Shown: positions 1 through 8,253 of the stretch, one piece after another
Layout of the letters: every line of letters begins with the position of its first letter
Numbering within the stretch: the stretch's first letter is position 1
DNA from: a virus
DNA: 30,362 nt
Direction: 5' to 3' (one strand)
IMG/VR virus record: IMGVR_UViG_3300042879_001337
Coordinates: 1-30,362 of that record
The notes under the pieces: model-generated
Databases searched by the model: none
What the model saw: the letters and a program-made list of their open reading frames with translations, nothing else
What the model was told of the DNA's origin: nothing
Translations under genes and position numbers: made by a program

Positions 1-22
1 CCACCGAGTAGGTGGGTTTTTT
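1..22 (+). terminator. Rho-independent terminator of an upstream gene
   Basis: A short hairpin CCACC-GAGTA-GGTGG is followed directly by a T-run (GTTTTTT). It ends a rightward transcript entering from outside the window and isolates the late promoter just downstream. Confidence 0.8.
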
Positions 23-27
23 ATGGT

Positions 28-35
28 TATAAATA
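28..35 (+). promoter_or_regulatory. T4-type late promoter (TATAAATA)
   Basis: An exact TATAAATA octamer lies 6 nt before the ATG of the first gene. In T4 late promoters this box spans about -13 to -6, so transcription would start at about position 41, one base before the start codon. There is no Shine-Dalgarno sequence between box and ATG, so the late mRNA would be essentially leaderless. Confidence 0.7.
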
Positions 36-41
36 AATTAT

Positions 42-3000
42 ATGCCTAAAGAACATGCTGTAATTGTTATCGGACGATTTCAACCACCAACTGCTGGACA
101 CCATTCGATGGTCCAACATGCCATTGATATGGCAAATAGTCTTGATGCTGACCATATCATATATGGTAGCAAATCAGAGGGAGATGCAGATAATCCACTT
201 CCGAATGATGTTAAAAGAAGACACATGATGAGAGTTTTTGGTACAGAAAATGTAGTTGTCGATAAGAACTTAAAAGATGCCATAGCACAACTCAAACACG
301 CACATGATTTGGGATATAAAAAATTAACATTGGTTGCTGGTGGAAGTAGAGTTAAGGGTTATGAAAATTTTCGTAAATACTTTGGTAAAAAGAACATAAG
401 CGAAAAGACAGGTGCTGTATTAGATCTACGAGGAATCAAACCAGAGAACTTTAATGTCGTTGGATTGCCACGCGATCCAGACAGTGATGCTGGAAAGTTG
501 AGTATCGGATCGGGTGATTTTGATCCAAAAACAGGAAAAATGAAAATTGCAAAAGTATCTGGATCTTTGGTGAGATCAGCAGCAGATACTGGAGACTTTG
601 ACTTATTTCACTCAATGATGCCTTCTCATGTCTCTACTAGAGATTCTAGAGAGTTGATGAGTGATCTGGCAACACATATGAAAAAACTCCGCACAGAGGA
701 ATTACATCCAATTGCTGATAAACTTTTAAACGAAGTTGTTTCTGCACAGACTAGAGTAAAATTAGCAAGAGCAGCAAGAAGAACCGCAAAACGAAGAGCA
801 ATGCTTCGTAAGTTGAGATCAAAGAAAAGAAAAACAAATCCTCAATTGCAAAAGAGAGCAAAGCAACATGTAAAAGATGTTCTAAGAAAAAGAGTATTCA
901 AAGGCAATTGGAAAAAATTATCATACTCACAAAGAGCAAATATAGATGCAAGAATCAATAAGAAAAAAAGAGATATAAGTTCTATGGTTAGAAGAATAAT
1001 GCCAGAAGTTGTAAGAGATGAAACAAAGAGACTACAAAGACTACAAGGATTAACAGATTCATTTGATCCTGTAGTTGATAACTTTTTACAAAACTTTTTA
1101 TCAGAAGCAAGGACACCAAAGCGTCCAGAAAAAGATTCTGAAGGAAAGAAAATAAGAAGAGATCAAAACAGAGAAAATAAAAGAAATCAAAGAGAAAGAG
1201 ATGAAACCAAGATGAAGGCTGGTGATTTCAAAGGCACTATAATGGTCGTCAAAAACGATATTGGTGATATTGAAATCATTGACAAAGAATCTTACAATCC
1301 TGAAATACACGATGTGGTTGTTGCAGCAGATAAAGCAACCAGAGGAAATGTTTCCAAGTTCGTTAAAGATGCAGACTTTGTAAACACAGAAACATCTAAA
1401 AAATTATTTGGTTTGATTAAAAAGGGTGCAGGAAAAGGAAAAACTAAAGAAAAAGCAAAAGAAGAACCAAAGAAAGAAAAGAAAGAATCGTCAAAGGATT
1501 CTTCTAGTGGTATGCAGGAATTACCACAACAATTAGTTCCAGCAACAAAGAAAGCTTCAAAGAAAGATACATTTGCTACATCTCATGGTGCTACTGAAAT
1601 GGAATCTGGTATAGTCTATGCTTTGAATTCCATGCTAGGTCTTACACCTCAACAAATGATTGAAAAAGGTCTTATTGAGAAAAAAGATCTTGATGCTGCA
1701 ATGCAAAACCCCAATGAATCTTTCTTACCATCATGTCAGAGAGCAGCACAACAAATACTTAAACAATTTGGAAAAGTTTATATCAAACACACTGGAAGAC
1801 TGAAAAAAGAAACAAAATTAAATAAAGAAGCAAAAGACAATGGAGTAACTGATAAGACTCCAAAATCTGATTTACTTTTAGTTGATGATAAAGGAACAGT
1901 AGTTGCCACATTATCTCAAAAAATAGGAAATTCACAATTAAGTTCTGGTGGTCCAGCAGAAACCATAACAAATTTAAAATGGTCAATGGCACAAGTTGCT
2001 GATAAATTAGAACCCAGTGCTAAAAAACAAATAGAAAAATTTATTAAATTCTTCGAAGATGAATTAAGTGGAAATCCAAGAACGAAAAAAGGACCAGTTT
2101 CTTTATATCAAAAAGGTTCTGCTAGAGAAGGTCAAGATGAAGAAGTAGCAAGAAGAGAAAGATTGCATGATAAAGCAACTGAAATGTTGAATACAGTTTT
2201 AAATGGTGATAAAAATTTAGCTAAAGCATTTGTTTATTCTCTACTTACAGGTCAGAGCAAATTTGAAGAAGGAAGTCCATCATCAGCAACACACATATTC
2301 AGTGCAAACAGAGATGGTACTGATGCAAAGATTACTCCAATTGATATGGATTATTGCGGAAAAATTCTTGACAAAGTAAAATTTCAAATGAAGTTTAAAT
2401 CTTCAGCAGTAGAAACTACTGATGTTAAAAAGAAGTGGGCGGAATTTGAGGAAAGAAAGAAAAAATTAGGAGAAGAAGTTTCACCAGAAGAAGATTTCCG
2501 TCAATATTCCTTTAGAAGTGTTATTCGTTCATACTTGTTCGAACAAAATTCTTTTCGTAAAAAATTATTAAATATGATAATTGAAAATGCTGAAGAAAAC
2601 AAATTAAAAAATGTTGTCGCAAAAGAACCAACAAATCCAGAAGAAGCACTTCAATATTTAAAAGATGCTTTTGAATATATTGGAGATGATGGTTTTAAGT
2701 TAATACAATTCTTCGAAGATTCAATTGACTTTGATACCACACAACCAATTATTGATTGGTCAGAATATGCTTCAGTTCCTTCCACAACTACAAATAAGAT
2801 TTATGTAAATGGAAAAGAATTTGAAATTCCAGTAGAGGAACCATATAATTATGAAGACAATGGTTCTATGTCTTCTCCATTGTCTGAAGCATATCTAGAA
2901 GAAAAGAAAAGAAATTATCGCAAAGAATATGATAATTATCACTCAAAACCAGAACAAAGAAAGAATCGCAGTAAGAGAGTTCTTGCTCGTAGACTTATGA

Positions 3001-3128
3001 ATAAACTCGGTAGAGTTCGTAAGGGTGATGGTAAAGATGTAGATCATAAAGATGGCAATCCACAAAACAATGGAAAGCACAATCTAAGAGTCAGAGATAA
3101 ATCTGAGAATAGAGCAGACAATGACTAA
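42..3128 (+). CDS. Large modular protein: N-terminal nucleotidyltransferase, basic middle regions, C-terminal HNH-like domain
   Basis: A 1028-aa multidomain protein. Residues 7-20 (VIVIGRFQPPTAGH) and SGSLVRS at 173-179 match the GRFxPxHxGH and ISSTxxR signatures of the NMNAT/cytidylyltransferase superfamily. Residues about 231-350 are extremely Arg/Lys-rich. Residues 510-780 form another domain with a possible PD-(D/E)xK-like patch (SDLLLVD, then SQKIG, 609-629). Residues 955-1028 hold an HNH-like pattern (DVDHKDGNPQNN then NLRV). Short sequences ending in (L/I)xE occur at 227-231 (KLLNE), 352-355 (FLSE) and 951-954 (YLEE), near apparent domain borders. M1 is the only Met before the nucleotidyltransferase motif, which fixes the start. 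Such large nucleotidyltransferase proteins are known in T4-like marine phages, but their role is unclear. A virion or packaged internal protein is my inference from the late promoter and modular layout. Confidence 0.85.
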   Translation: MPKEHAVIVIGRFQPPTAGHHSMVQHAIDMANSLDADHIIYGSKSEGDADNPLPNDVKRRHMMRVFGTENVVVDKNLKDAIAQLKHAHDLGYKKLTLVAGGSRVKGYENFRKYFGKKNISEKTGAVLDLRGIKPENFNVVGLPRDPDSDAGKLSIGSGDFDPKTGKMKIAKVSGSLVRSAADTGDFDLFHSMMPSHVSTRDSRELMSDLATHMKKLRTEELHPIADKLLNEVVSAQTRVKLARAARRTAKRRAMLRKLRSKKRKTNPQLQKRAKQHVKDVLRKRVFKGNWKKLSYSQRANIDARINKKKRDISSMVRRIMPEVVRDETKRLQRLQGLTDSFDPVVDNFLQNFLSEARTPKRPEKDSEGKKIRRDQNRENKRNQRERDETKMKAGDFKGTIMVVKNDIGDIEIIDKESYNPEIHDVVVAADKATRGNVSKFVKDADFVNTETSKKLFGLIKKGAGKGKTKEKAKEEPKKEKKESSKDSSSGMQELPQQLVPATKKASKKDTFATSHGATEMESGIVYALNSMLGLTPQQMIEKGLIEKKDLDAAMQNPNESFLPSCQRAAQQILKQFGKVYIKHTGRLKKETKLNKEAKDNGVTDKTPKSDLLLVDDKGTVVATLSQKIGNSQLSSGGPAETITNLKWSMAQVADKLEPSAKKQIEKFIKFFEDELSGNPRTKKGPVSLYQKGSAREGQDEEVARRERLHDKATEMLNTVLNGDKNLAKAFVYSLLTGQSKFEEGSPSSATHIFSANRDGTDAKITPIDMDYCGKILDKVKFQMKFKSSAVETTDVKKKWAEFEERKKKLGEEVSPEEDFRQYSFRSVIRSYLFEQNSFRKKLLNMIIENAEENKLKNVVAKEPTNPEEALQYLKDAFEYIGDDGFKLIQFFEDSIDFDTTQPIIDWSEYASVPSTTTNKIYVNGKEFEIPVEEPYNYEDNGSMSSPLSEAYLEEKKRNYRKEYDNYHSKPEQRKNRSKRVLARRLMNKLGRVRKGDGKDVDHKDGNPQNNGKHNLRVRDKSENRADND

Positions 3129-5199
3129 TAGACAAACAAGACACAATGCAAAAGTCGGTGGTGCGGAAAGTTATGTTAGTAGCAGTGGTCACGCAGCACA
3201 GTGGAGTCCTGAAGGTCTGGAAGACATTATAAAATCAGACAATATAGTTGTAAGCACAAATCATTCTAGAAATCAAGGAGTAATCACATTTTCATTAAAT
3301 GCTGAAGTTCCCAGAGCAAGACAGGATAAAAATTATTCTCCAGACCATTTTATGAATACTACAAGATATTCGTTGGGACATGGGATAATTTATCCAGATG
3401 GTTCGATAGATAAACAGGCACATCCCAAATGGACTCACGATCCTGGATTTATGGATGAACGAGCAATTAAACACATTTTATCAAATCACTTAAATTCTTT
3501 TATATCACATCCACGCACTAGTGAGCAAATGACAGTTGCTCAATATCATGGATTACAATCTCAAATTCAAGAAGATCTTCGCAGATGGTTCAAAGAAAAA
3601 TGGACTGCACAGGATGGTTCTAAATGTGGTGATTATAAAGGAAAAGGAAGAGTTAAGTGCAGACCATCTCGTAGAGTTTCGGAGAAGAGTCCTCAAACAT
3701 GGAGTGAAATGTCTCCAGAAGAAAAGAAGAAAGCAGTAAGAAAGAAACAAGAAGCACATCGTAAAGGAAAGCAATGGTCTTCTCACAAATCTGGAAAAAC
3801 CTGGGATGGATCAAAAAATAAATATAAGCCAGGGAAGAAAAAAATGAATGAATCATTTCTAATTGAAGACGATGTTATCATGTCTGGGGAAAATCCAGCA
3901 GAATATAGAAAAAGATTACTAACAAGAATTCAATCTGGTGATATATCTGGAATGGATAATCATGATAGAGTTCATGGTGCTTTGGCATATATTGATTCAA
4001 TCCGAGATCAGTATCAAGGCAGAGAAAGAAATATTGTTCTAAATGTAAATGGTGTGGGAACTGATGGTGGTGCTAAAATTGGATTCATAATTCATGGAAT
4101 TCATCCAAAGGGAAAACATCTAATGGCACAACCAGTAGCAAAAGGTGCTGCAACCCATCCTCGTCTAGAGGAACTTCCAATTAAAAACATATATGGATTA
4201 CAAATGTCAACATATCCAAATATGAAATCAGAACATAGAGAAACATTAAGAAGACTAATGGACTTCAGAGGACTACGAGAAATGACTGAAAACTTCAAAC
4301 AATTAATAATAGAAAAACGAAAATCAGAAGGCAAACCATACAAAGGATTCAAGAAAGGCAAGAATCACCCAGAAGGTGGTCTATCTCGCGCAGAAGCAAA
4401 GAGACAAGGCATTCATGCTGGAATTGAAACGAAAGATGAAGCAAAGCGTAAAGGTGGATTTGGAAAACTCTCACCCAAGACACAAAAGCGTAGAAAATCA
4501 TTCTGTGCTCGTATGTGTGGAATGAAGAGAAGAAACACCAGTTCAAAGACTGCAAGAGATCCAAAATCGAAAATCAATGCAGCACTCCGAGTTTGGGGTT
4601 GCAGATGTGGAACAAATGAATCATATGAAAATATTTTAAATAATATACTTTTAGAAAAAAGAGGTTCTTGTTGGGAAGGTTATAAACAAGAAGGAATGAA
4701 AAAGAAAAATGGGAGAATGGTTCCAAACTGTGTACCAGTGAATGAATCTATATTAAATGAAGAAAATAACCCAACAAACAAAAAATTATGGTCAAGAGCA
4801 AAGGCACTTGCTCGTAAAAAGTTTGATGTATACCCATCAGCATATGCCAACGCATGGGCGGCAAAATGGTATAAGAAGCACGGTGGTGGATGGTCAAAGG
4901 GAAAGACAAATGAAAGTTTCGATCAAACCCAATTAACAACTGAAGATATTTGCAAGAATGTCTTTAATGCTAAAATTCTTGGAGAAGAAATAGTAAATAG
5001 CAATAATGCTGGTTCTATGACTGCTTCAGAAATATCTCTTCGTGACAAGATTGAGAAAAAGGTAAAAGGAATCAAACCAATCAAAAAGGGAGATTCTGAG
5101 AAAAATGCAAGATACAGATTCGCAACATATCTTGTTCTCAAGAAGAGAGAGAAGGAAAAGGGTAAGAAGGAAACAAAGGGTAAGAAGAAAAAGAAATAA
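3121..5199 (+). CDS. Multi-module basic phage protein with repeated capsid-targeting-like linkers
   Basis: A 692-aa Lys/Arg-rich protein overlapping the previous gene by 8 nt. It is a string of small domains joined by similar linkers: MNESFLIE (242-249), MTENFKQLIIE (388-398), TNESYENILNNILLE (498-512), VNESILNE (540-547) and TNESFDQTQLTTE (597-609). Domains between them include a Cys-containing basic segment (165-219), an unrecognised domain (250-387), a Cys-rich block (399-497, with CARMC and CRC), a short GSCWEGYKQEGMKKK segment (515-529), a YPSAYANAWAAKWYKKHGGG segment (571-590; DUF5872-like from memory) and a basic C-terminal helix region (636-692). Comparable small domains recur in T4-like marine phage proteins. 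The linkers resemble T4 capsid-targeting sequences cleaved by prohead protease after (L/I)xE, so release of several small internal proteins is plausible but unproven. Confidence 0.8.
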   Translation: MTNRQTRHNAKVGGAESYVSSSGHAAQWSPEGLEDIIKSDNIVVSTNHSRNQGVITFSLNAEVPRARQDKNYSPDHFMNTTRYSLGHGIIYPDGSIDKQAHPKWTHDPGFMDERAIKHILSNHLNSFISHPRTSEQMTVAQYHGLQSQIQEDLRRWFKEKWTAQDGSKCGDYKGKGRVKCRPSRRVSEKSPQTWSEMSPEEKKKAVRKKQEAHRKGKQWSSHKSGKTWDGSKNKYKPGKKKMNESFLIEDDVIMSGENPAEYRKRLLTRIQSGDISGMDNHDRVHGALAYIDSIRDQYQGRERNIVLNVNGVGTDGGAKIGFIIHGIHPKGKHLMAQPVAKGAATHPRLEELPIKNIYGLQMSTYPNMKSEHRETLRRLMDFRGLREMTENFKQLIIEKRKSEGKPYKGFKKGKNHPEGGLSRAEAKRQGIHAGIETKDEAKRKGGFGKLSPKTQKRRKSFCARMCGMKRRNTSSKTARDPKSKINAALRVWGCRCGTNESYENILNNILLEKRGSCWEGYKQEGMKKKNGRMVPNCVPVNESILNEENNPTNKKLWSRAKALARKKFDVYPSAYANAWAAKWYKKHGGGWSKGKTNESFDQTQLTTEDICKNVFNAKILGEEIVNSNNAGSMTASEISLRDKIEKKVKGIKPIKKGDSEKNARYRFATYLVLKKREKEKGKKETKGKKKKK

Positions 5200-5223
5200 A
5201 TACAATATAGAATAGAGGTCCAA

Positions 5224-5811
5224 ATGAAAAAAGTCATTTCAGAATATCAACACCCAGATATCAACAGAGCAGCATTCTGGCCAGCAGATGCCGAAGCAGT
5301 TAGTGGAAAGGATAGATTAAATCCACAAACTACAGAAGGCATTCACAGAATCAATGTATTTTTGAATCATTTCTTTAGCAAAGCAACACAAAATCCCCAC
5401 TATGAGGTTGCTCAGTTAAAGGCAAGACTAAATCATCTTAGACTTGACTTTGACTTTGACAATACCAAACCATTGAATCCTGTAGAAAATTACAAGGTAA
5501 GTCATGGATTTATTTTTGGTACAACACCAACTACAGATTTATCCAAGGGATTTGATTCTGGATCAGATATGCCAACTTATAATCTAGAAATAAGAACAGT
5601 TAAAACAGAGGATGGTTTTAAAATGGAAGGTAAATTCTCACATTCTGAAAATGTTTCGGAAGCAATGATGAAGAGAAATAAAAGAATTAAAACAATTAAA
5701 GAAGTTTTTGAAAAAGCAAAAGCAAAAAAACTCATAGATCCAACTGGAACCAGAGAAAAAGAATCAACAAAGAAAGATTTTGTAAAGTCGATTGAACGAA
5801 AGTCAAGATAA
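5224..5811 (+). CDS. Hypothetical phage protein (195 aa)
   Basis: Starts at an ATG preceded by AGAGG, 8 nt upstream of the start codon. There is no recognisable catalytic motif, signal peptide or membrane segment. The N-terminus has a distinctive HPDINRAAFWPADAEAVSG stretch and the C-terminal third (about 145-195) is a strongly charged Lys/Glu-rich helix. It lies between the modular late proteins and the next conserved small gene in the same rightward unit, which suggests a virion-related or assembly role, but I do not recognise the family. Confidence 0.75.
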   Translation: MKKVISEYQHPDINRAAFWPADAEAVSGKDRLNPQTTEGIHRINVFLNHFFSKATQNPHYEVAQLKARLNHLRLDFDFDNTKPLNPVENYKVSHGFIFGTTPTTDLSKGFDSGSDMPTYNLEIRTVKTEDGFKMEGKFSHSENVSEAMMKRNKRIKTIKEVFEKAKAKKLIDPTGTREKESTKKDFVKSIERKSR

Positions 5812-5820
5812 TGGTTTAAA

Positions 5821-6198
5821 ATGAAAGAAAAATTGTGCCACAATAATTTTATAATGTATGCAATGAAAATGTATAGCAATCCCCTTTGTACGGGGATGGA
5901 AGAATTCAAAGAAGATATATTAAGAATAAAATACATAAAAAGACTTCTTTTAAAATATAAAAAAAATCATAGTTTGAAAGAAAGATTGATTCTAAATCAT
6001 ATTATAATTTTGCAAAATGTTTTTGGCGCAGAGGCTTGTACTAGAATATTGTTTTACAAAATTAATAAAGATTTACATTCTTACTTGAAATCATTTTTAG
6101 AATATCTTGAATACCTACCAAGCAATATACCAGAAGTTGACTTAAATGCAATAAATTCTGATCACAGAATACTAATGATATTGGAAAAGTTAAAATGA
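5821..6198 (+). CDS. Conserved small phage protein (125 aa, DUF7207-like from memory)
   Basis: A helical, basic 125-aa protein. YAMKMYSNP (12-20), followed by a region rich in Ile, Leu and Lys with KERLILNHIIILQNVFG, resembles a small protein conserved in T4-like marine myoviruses; the DUF7207 label is from memory and not verified. No function is known to me. No clear Shine-Dalgarno is visible before the ATG at 5821; Met12 (5854) is an alternative start. Its stop overlaps the next start as ATGA, implying translational coupling with the KxDG protein. Confidence 0.75.
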   Translation: MKEKLCHNNFIMYAMKMYSNPLCTGMEEFKEDILRIKYIKRLLLKYKKNHSLKERLILNHIIILQNVFGAEACTRILFYKINKDLHSYLKSFLEYLEYLPSNIPEVDLNAINSDHRILMILEKLK

Positions 6199-7628
6199 TA
6201 AATTTCAAACAATTAATAAACAATATAGAATTAGTAGAACAAGCAGACTCGGCAAAAGAAGGAGTCGGACATTTACCACACATTGGTGAACTTCTCTATA
6301 CTGGTAATTCTAGTGGATCAGTAAAACACTTAGTACATGGTTTAAAAACTCTTCAAGGAAAAAATATTGCAGGAGGTCTTTCACAAAAAATAGATGGAAA
6401 GATCTCTTTGTATTTTGGAAAGAAAGATGGAATTTCATATGTCCAATATAAAGGAAGTGGTGCTACTCCATTCTCCTCACAAGAAGCAATAGATAATTTT
6501 GTAAAGGAAACTGGAAAAGATTATCTGCATGGTGTATTTTCCGCTGGTCTAAATGCTGCACAACACCATCTAATAGATGACAATACAACATATCAAGCAG
6601 ATGTGATGTTACATCACGATGATGAACATGTCAAGGGAAACATTCTTCATTATTTAAAACCATCGCCAAAAACAAAAGCAATATTTGCTGTTCATACAGA
6701 ATTAGATTCTAGAACTGGGAAGAAAATCAAATATCTTCCAGATGTTTCACATTTAGAAACAGAAGAATCTCACTTTCCACAACTTAACATGAAAAATATG
6801 TTACATAGTGTGAGTCCAGAAGAAACAAAAACAATAACAGACAATATAGGAAAAGTTTCAAACATTTTGCAAGATGATGATGTAGTTCGTGTATCTAATG
6901 AAATAGCATCACACAGAGATCCATCAAATCAAACTGGACATAGAAATTTACATTTTGTTAAGTTCTCAAACAAGTATCAAAATGGAGAAGTAGATTCCAG
7001 GGATTATAATACTCTAGTCAATTGGACAAAATCTCAAATAAATTCTGCAAAAGGGAATGCAGAAAAAAATAGAATTAGAAGTCACTTGGATTATATCAAA
7101 AATAATAAATCTGGAATTTCAAAATTACTACAAGCACATACACACATTGATACTGCAAGCAATCATATCATAAATGCACTAAATCGTTCAAATCCAGGGT
7201 TAAAACCTGTTGATGTTGATGATGAAGGAAAACCAACAGGAAGAGTAAATTATAATAATAGTGAAGGATTTGTATCTGAACTTCCTGGTGGTACTGGTCA
7301 AGTTAAATTAGTTCCAAGACATTTCTCAGTAACAAATAGAAGAACAAGCAACGCAAGAAAAGTAAAACCAATCAAAGAAGAGATGACAACAGGAGGATTG
7401 GGTGGTGGGGGTGGAAATCCGCTAACTGCAAGTTCTGGTGATATATCTGGAATGGGATATAATCTGAAAGATCCTTGGCCTGATGATTTGAAGATAACAC
7501 CAAGAGTTCAATCTGAATACACTGCAAAAAATATGTTAGCAGCGTCACAAGCAAAATTAAGTGGAGATAAAGTCAGAAATATGAGAAAGATATTCTCACT
7601 AATGAATGTGGGAAGGGAAGCATATTAA
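6195..7628 (+). CDS. Putative packaged protein with nucleotidyltransferase/ligase-like KxDG motif
   Basis: A 477-aa protein. Residues 65-68 are KIDG inside GLSQKIDGKISLYFG, matching motif I (KxDG) of the covalent nucleotidyltransferase superfamily (DNA/RNA ligases), and YQADVMLH (133-140) could be motif IV. Large phage proteins with KWDG/KxDG of the DUF6267 type are known in T4-like marine phages, and I place it there tentatively. The first 15 residues (INFKQLINNIELVE) resemble T4 capsid-targeting peptides and end in LVE, a prohead-protease-like site; a near copy, NFKQLIIE, lies inside the 692-aa protein. The C-terminus contains a glycine run (GGLGGGGG) and a SGDISGM motif shared with that protein. 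Ligase activity is uncertain because not all motifs are evident. Confidence 0.75.
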   Translation: MINFKQLINNIELVEQADSAKEGVGHLPHIGELLYTGNSSGSVKHLVHGLKTLQGKNIAGGLSQKIDGKISLYFGKKDGISYVQYKGSGATPFSSQEAIDNFVKETGKDYLHGVFSAGLNAAQHHLIDDNTTYQADVMLHHDDEHVKGNILHYLKPSPKTKAIFAVHTELDSRTGKKIKYLPDVSHLETEESHFPQLNMKNMLHSVSPEETKTITDNIGKVSNILQDDDVVRVSNEIASHRDPSNQTGHRNLHFVKFSNKYQNGEVDSRDYNTLVNWTKSQINSAKGNAEKNRIRSHLDYIKNNKSGISKLLQAHTHIDTASNHIINALNRSNPGLKPVDVDDEGKPTGRVNYNNSEGFVSELPGGTGQVKLVPRHFSVTNRRTSNARKVKPIKEEMTTGGLGGGGGNPLTASSGDISGMGYNLKDPWPDDLKITPRVQSEYTAKNMLAASQAKLSGDKVRNMRKIFSLMNVGREAY

Positions 7629-7828
7629 TGGCAAAAAATAAAAACAAAAAAGGCAATGAGTCAAAAAATTATTATTTTTGTACTCATGTCAATAATGCTG
7701 GATATCAATTTGAATTACTTTTAACAGAAAAGGAATTTGATGCTGCTGTTAAAAGAGCAGAAATGAATCCAGAAGATATTCCTGAAAATTATATTGTTTT
7801 ACAAGGAGTTAAAAAGAAATGCCAATAG
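7628..7828 (+). CDS. Small hypothetical protein (66 aa)
   Basis: The ATG shares its first base with the stop of the preceding gene (TAATG), and the 3' end overlaps the holin-like gene by 10 nt, so it sits in a tightly coupled operon. The product is soluble, with a Lys/Asn-rich N-terminus followed by a mixed region (FCTHVNNAGYQFELLLTEKEF). I do not recognise the family. Its place just upstream of a lysis-like pair makes a lysis accessory role possible, but nothing in the sequence proves it. Confidence 0.6.
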   Translation: MAKNKNKKGNESKNYYFCTHVNNAGYQFELLLTEKEFDAAVKRAEMNPEDIPENYIVLQGVKKKCQ

Positions 7829-8253
7829 AACTTCTCACACTTATTGGTGGATCTGCTACTGGATTCTTGTTTCGCTATATGGCAGAAAAACGACAATCAG
7901 AACAAGAAAACTTTAAAAGACTATTAGATATTAATAACTTTAATGAAAAGACAAGAGAAACCGCTGCTAAAAGAGTACCAATTGATGCTGGCAAAGCAGT
8001 ACGACAAATCATTGTATTGGCAGTATTGTTTGGTACAATAGCAGCACCTTTTGTTCTTCCGTTTTTTAATATACCAACCGTGGTTGAAATCAATCAAACA
8101 CACCCAGAAATTTTATTTGGTCTGATTCCACAAACATCGGAAACTATTTTTCAGACTGTGAATGGATATTTGTTTACCCAAGAGAATCGCCAGATTTTAT
8201 TAGCGATTGTTGGGTTCTATTTTGGTAGTGCTACAGCAGGAAATAAATCATGA
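7819..8253 (+). CDS. Putative holin-like three-TM membrane protein
   Basis: A 144-aa protein with three hydrophobic segments: about 4-20 (LLTLIGGSATGFLF), 63-85 (IIVLAVLFGTIAAPFVLPFF) and 127-141 (ILLAIVGFYFGSATAG). A charged stretch (MAEKRQSEQENFKRLL, with many Lys and Glu up to 60) lies between TM1 and TM2. Small-residue patches (GGSATGF, GSATAG) occur in the first and last segments. Size, topology and immediate linkage (ATGA overlap) to a spanin-like lipoprotein suggest a class I-like holin. No endolysin is recognised in the window, so the lysis assignment rests on topology and neighbours. Confidence 0.55.
   Translation: MPIELLTLIGGSATGFLFRYMAEKRQSEQENFKRLLDINNFNEKTRETAAKRVPIDAGKAVRQIIVLAVLFGTIAAPFVLPFFNIPTVVEINQTHPEILFGLIPQTSETIFQTVNGYLFTQENRQILLAIVGFYFGSATAGNKS

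Noticed and set aside
3109-3135. Programmed frameshift joining the 1028-aa and 692-aa proteins
   Set aside because: The 8-nt overlap contains a normal ATG and no slippery heptamer; separate translation is simpler.
3700-5190. Direct-repeat or CRISPR-like array in the Lys-rich late genes
   Set aside because: The recurrent AAG/GAA-rich strings are Lys/Glu codon runs without regular repeat-spacer spacing.
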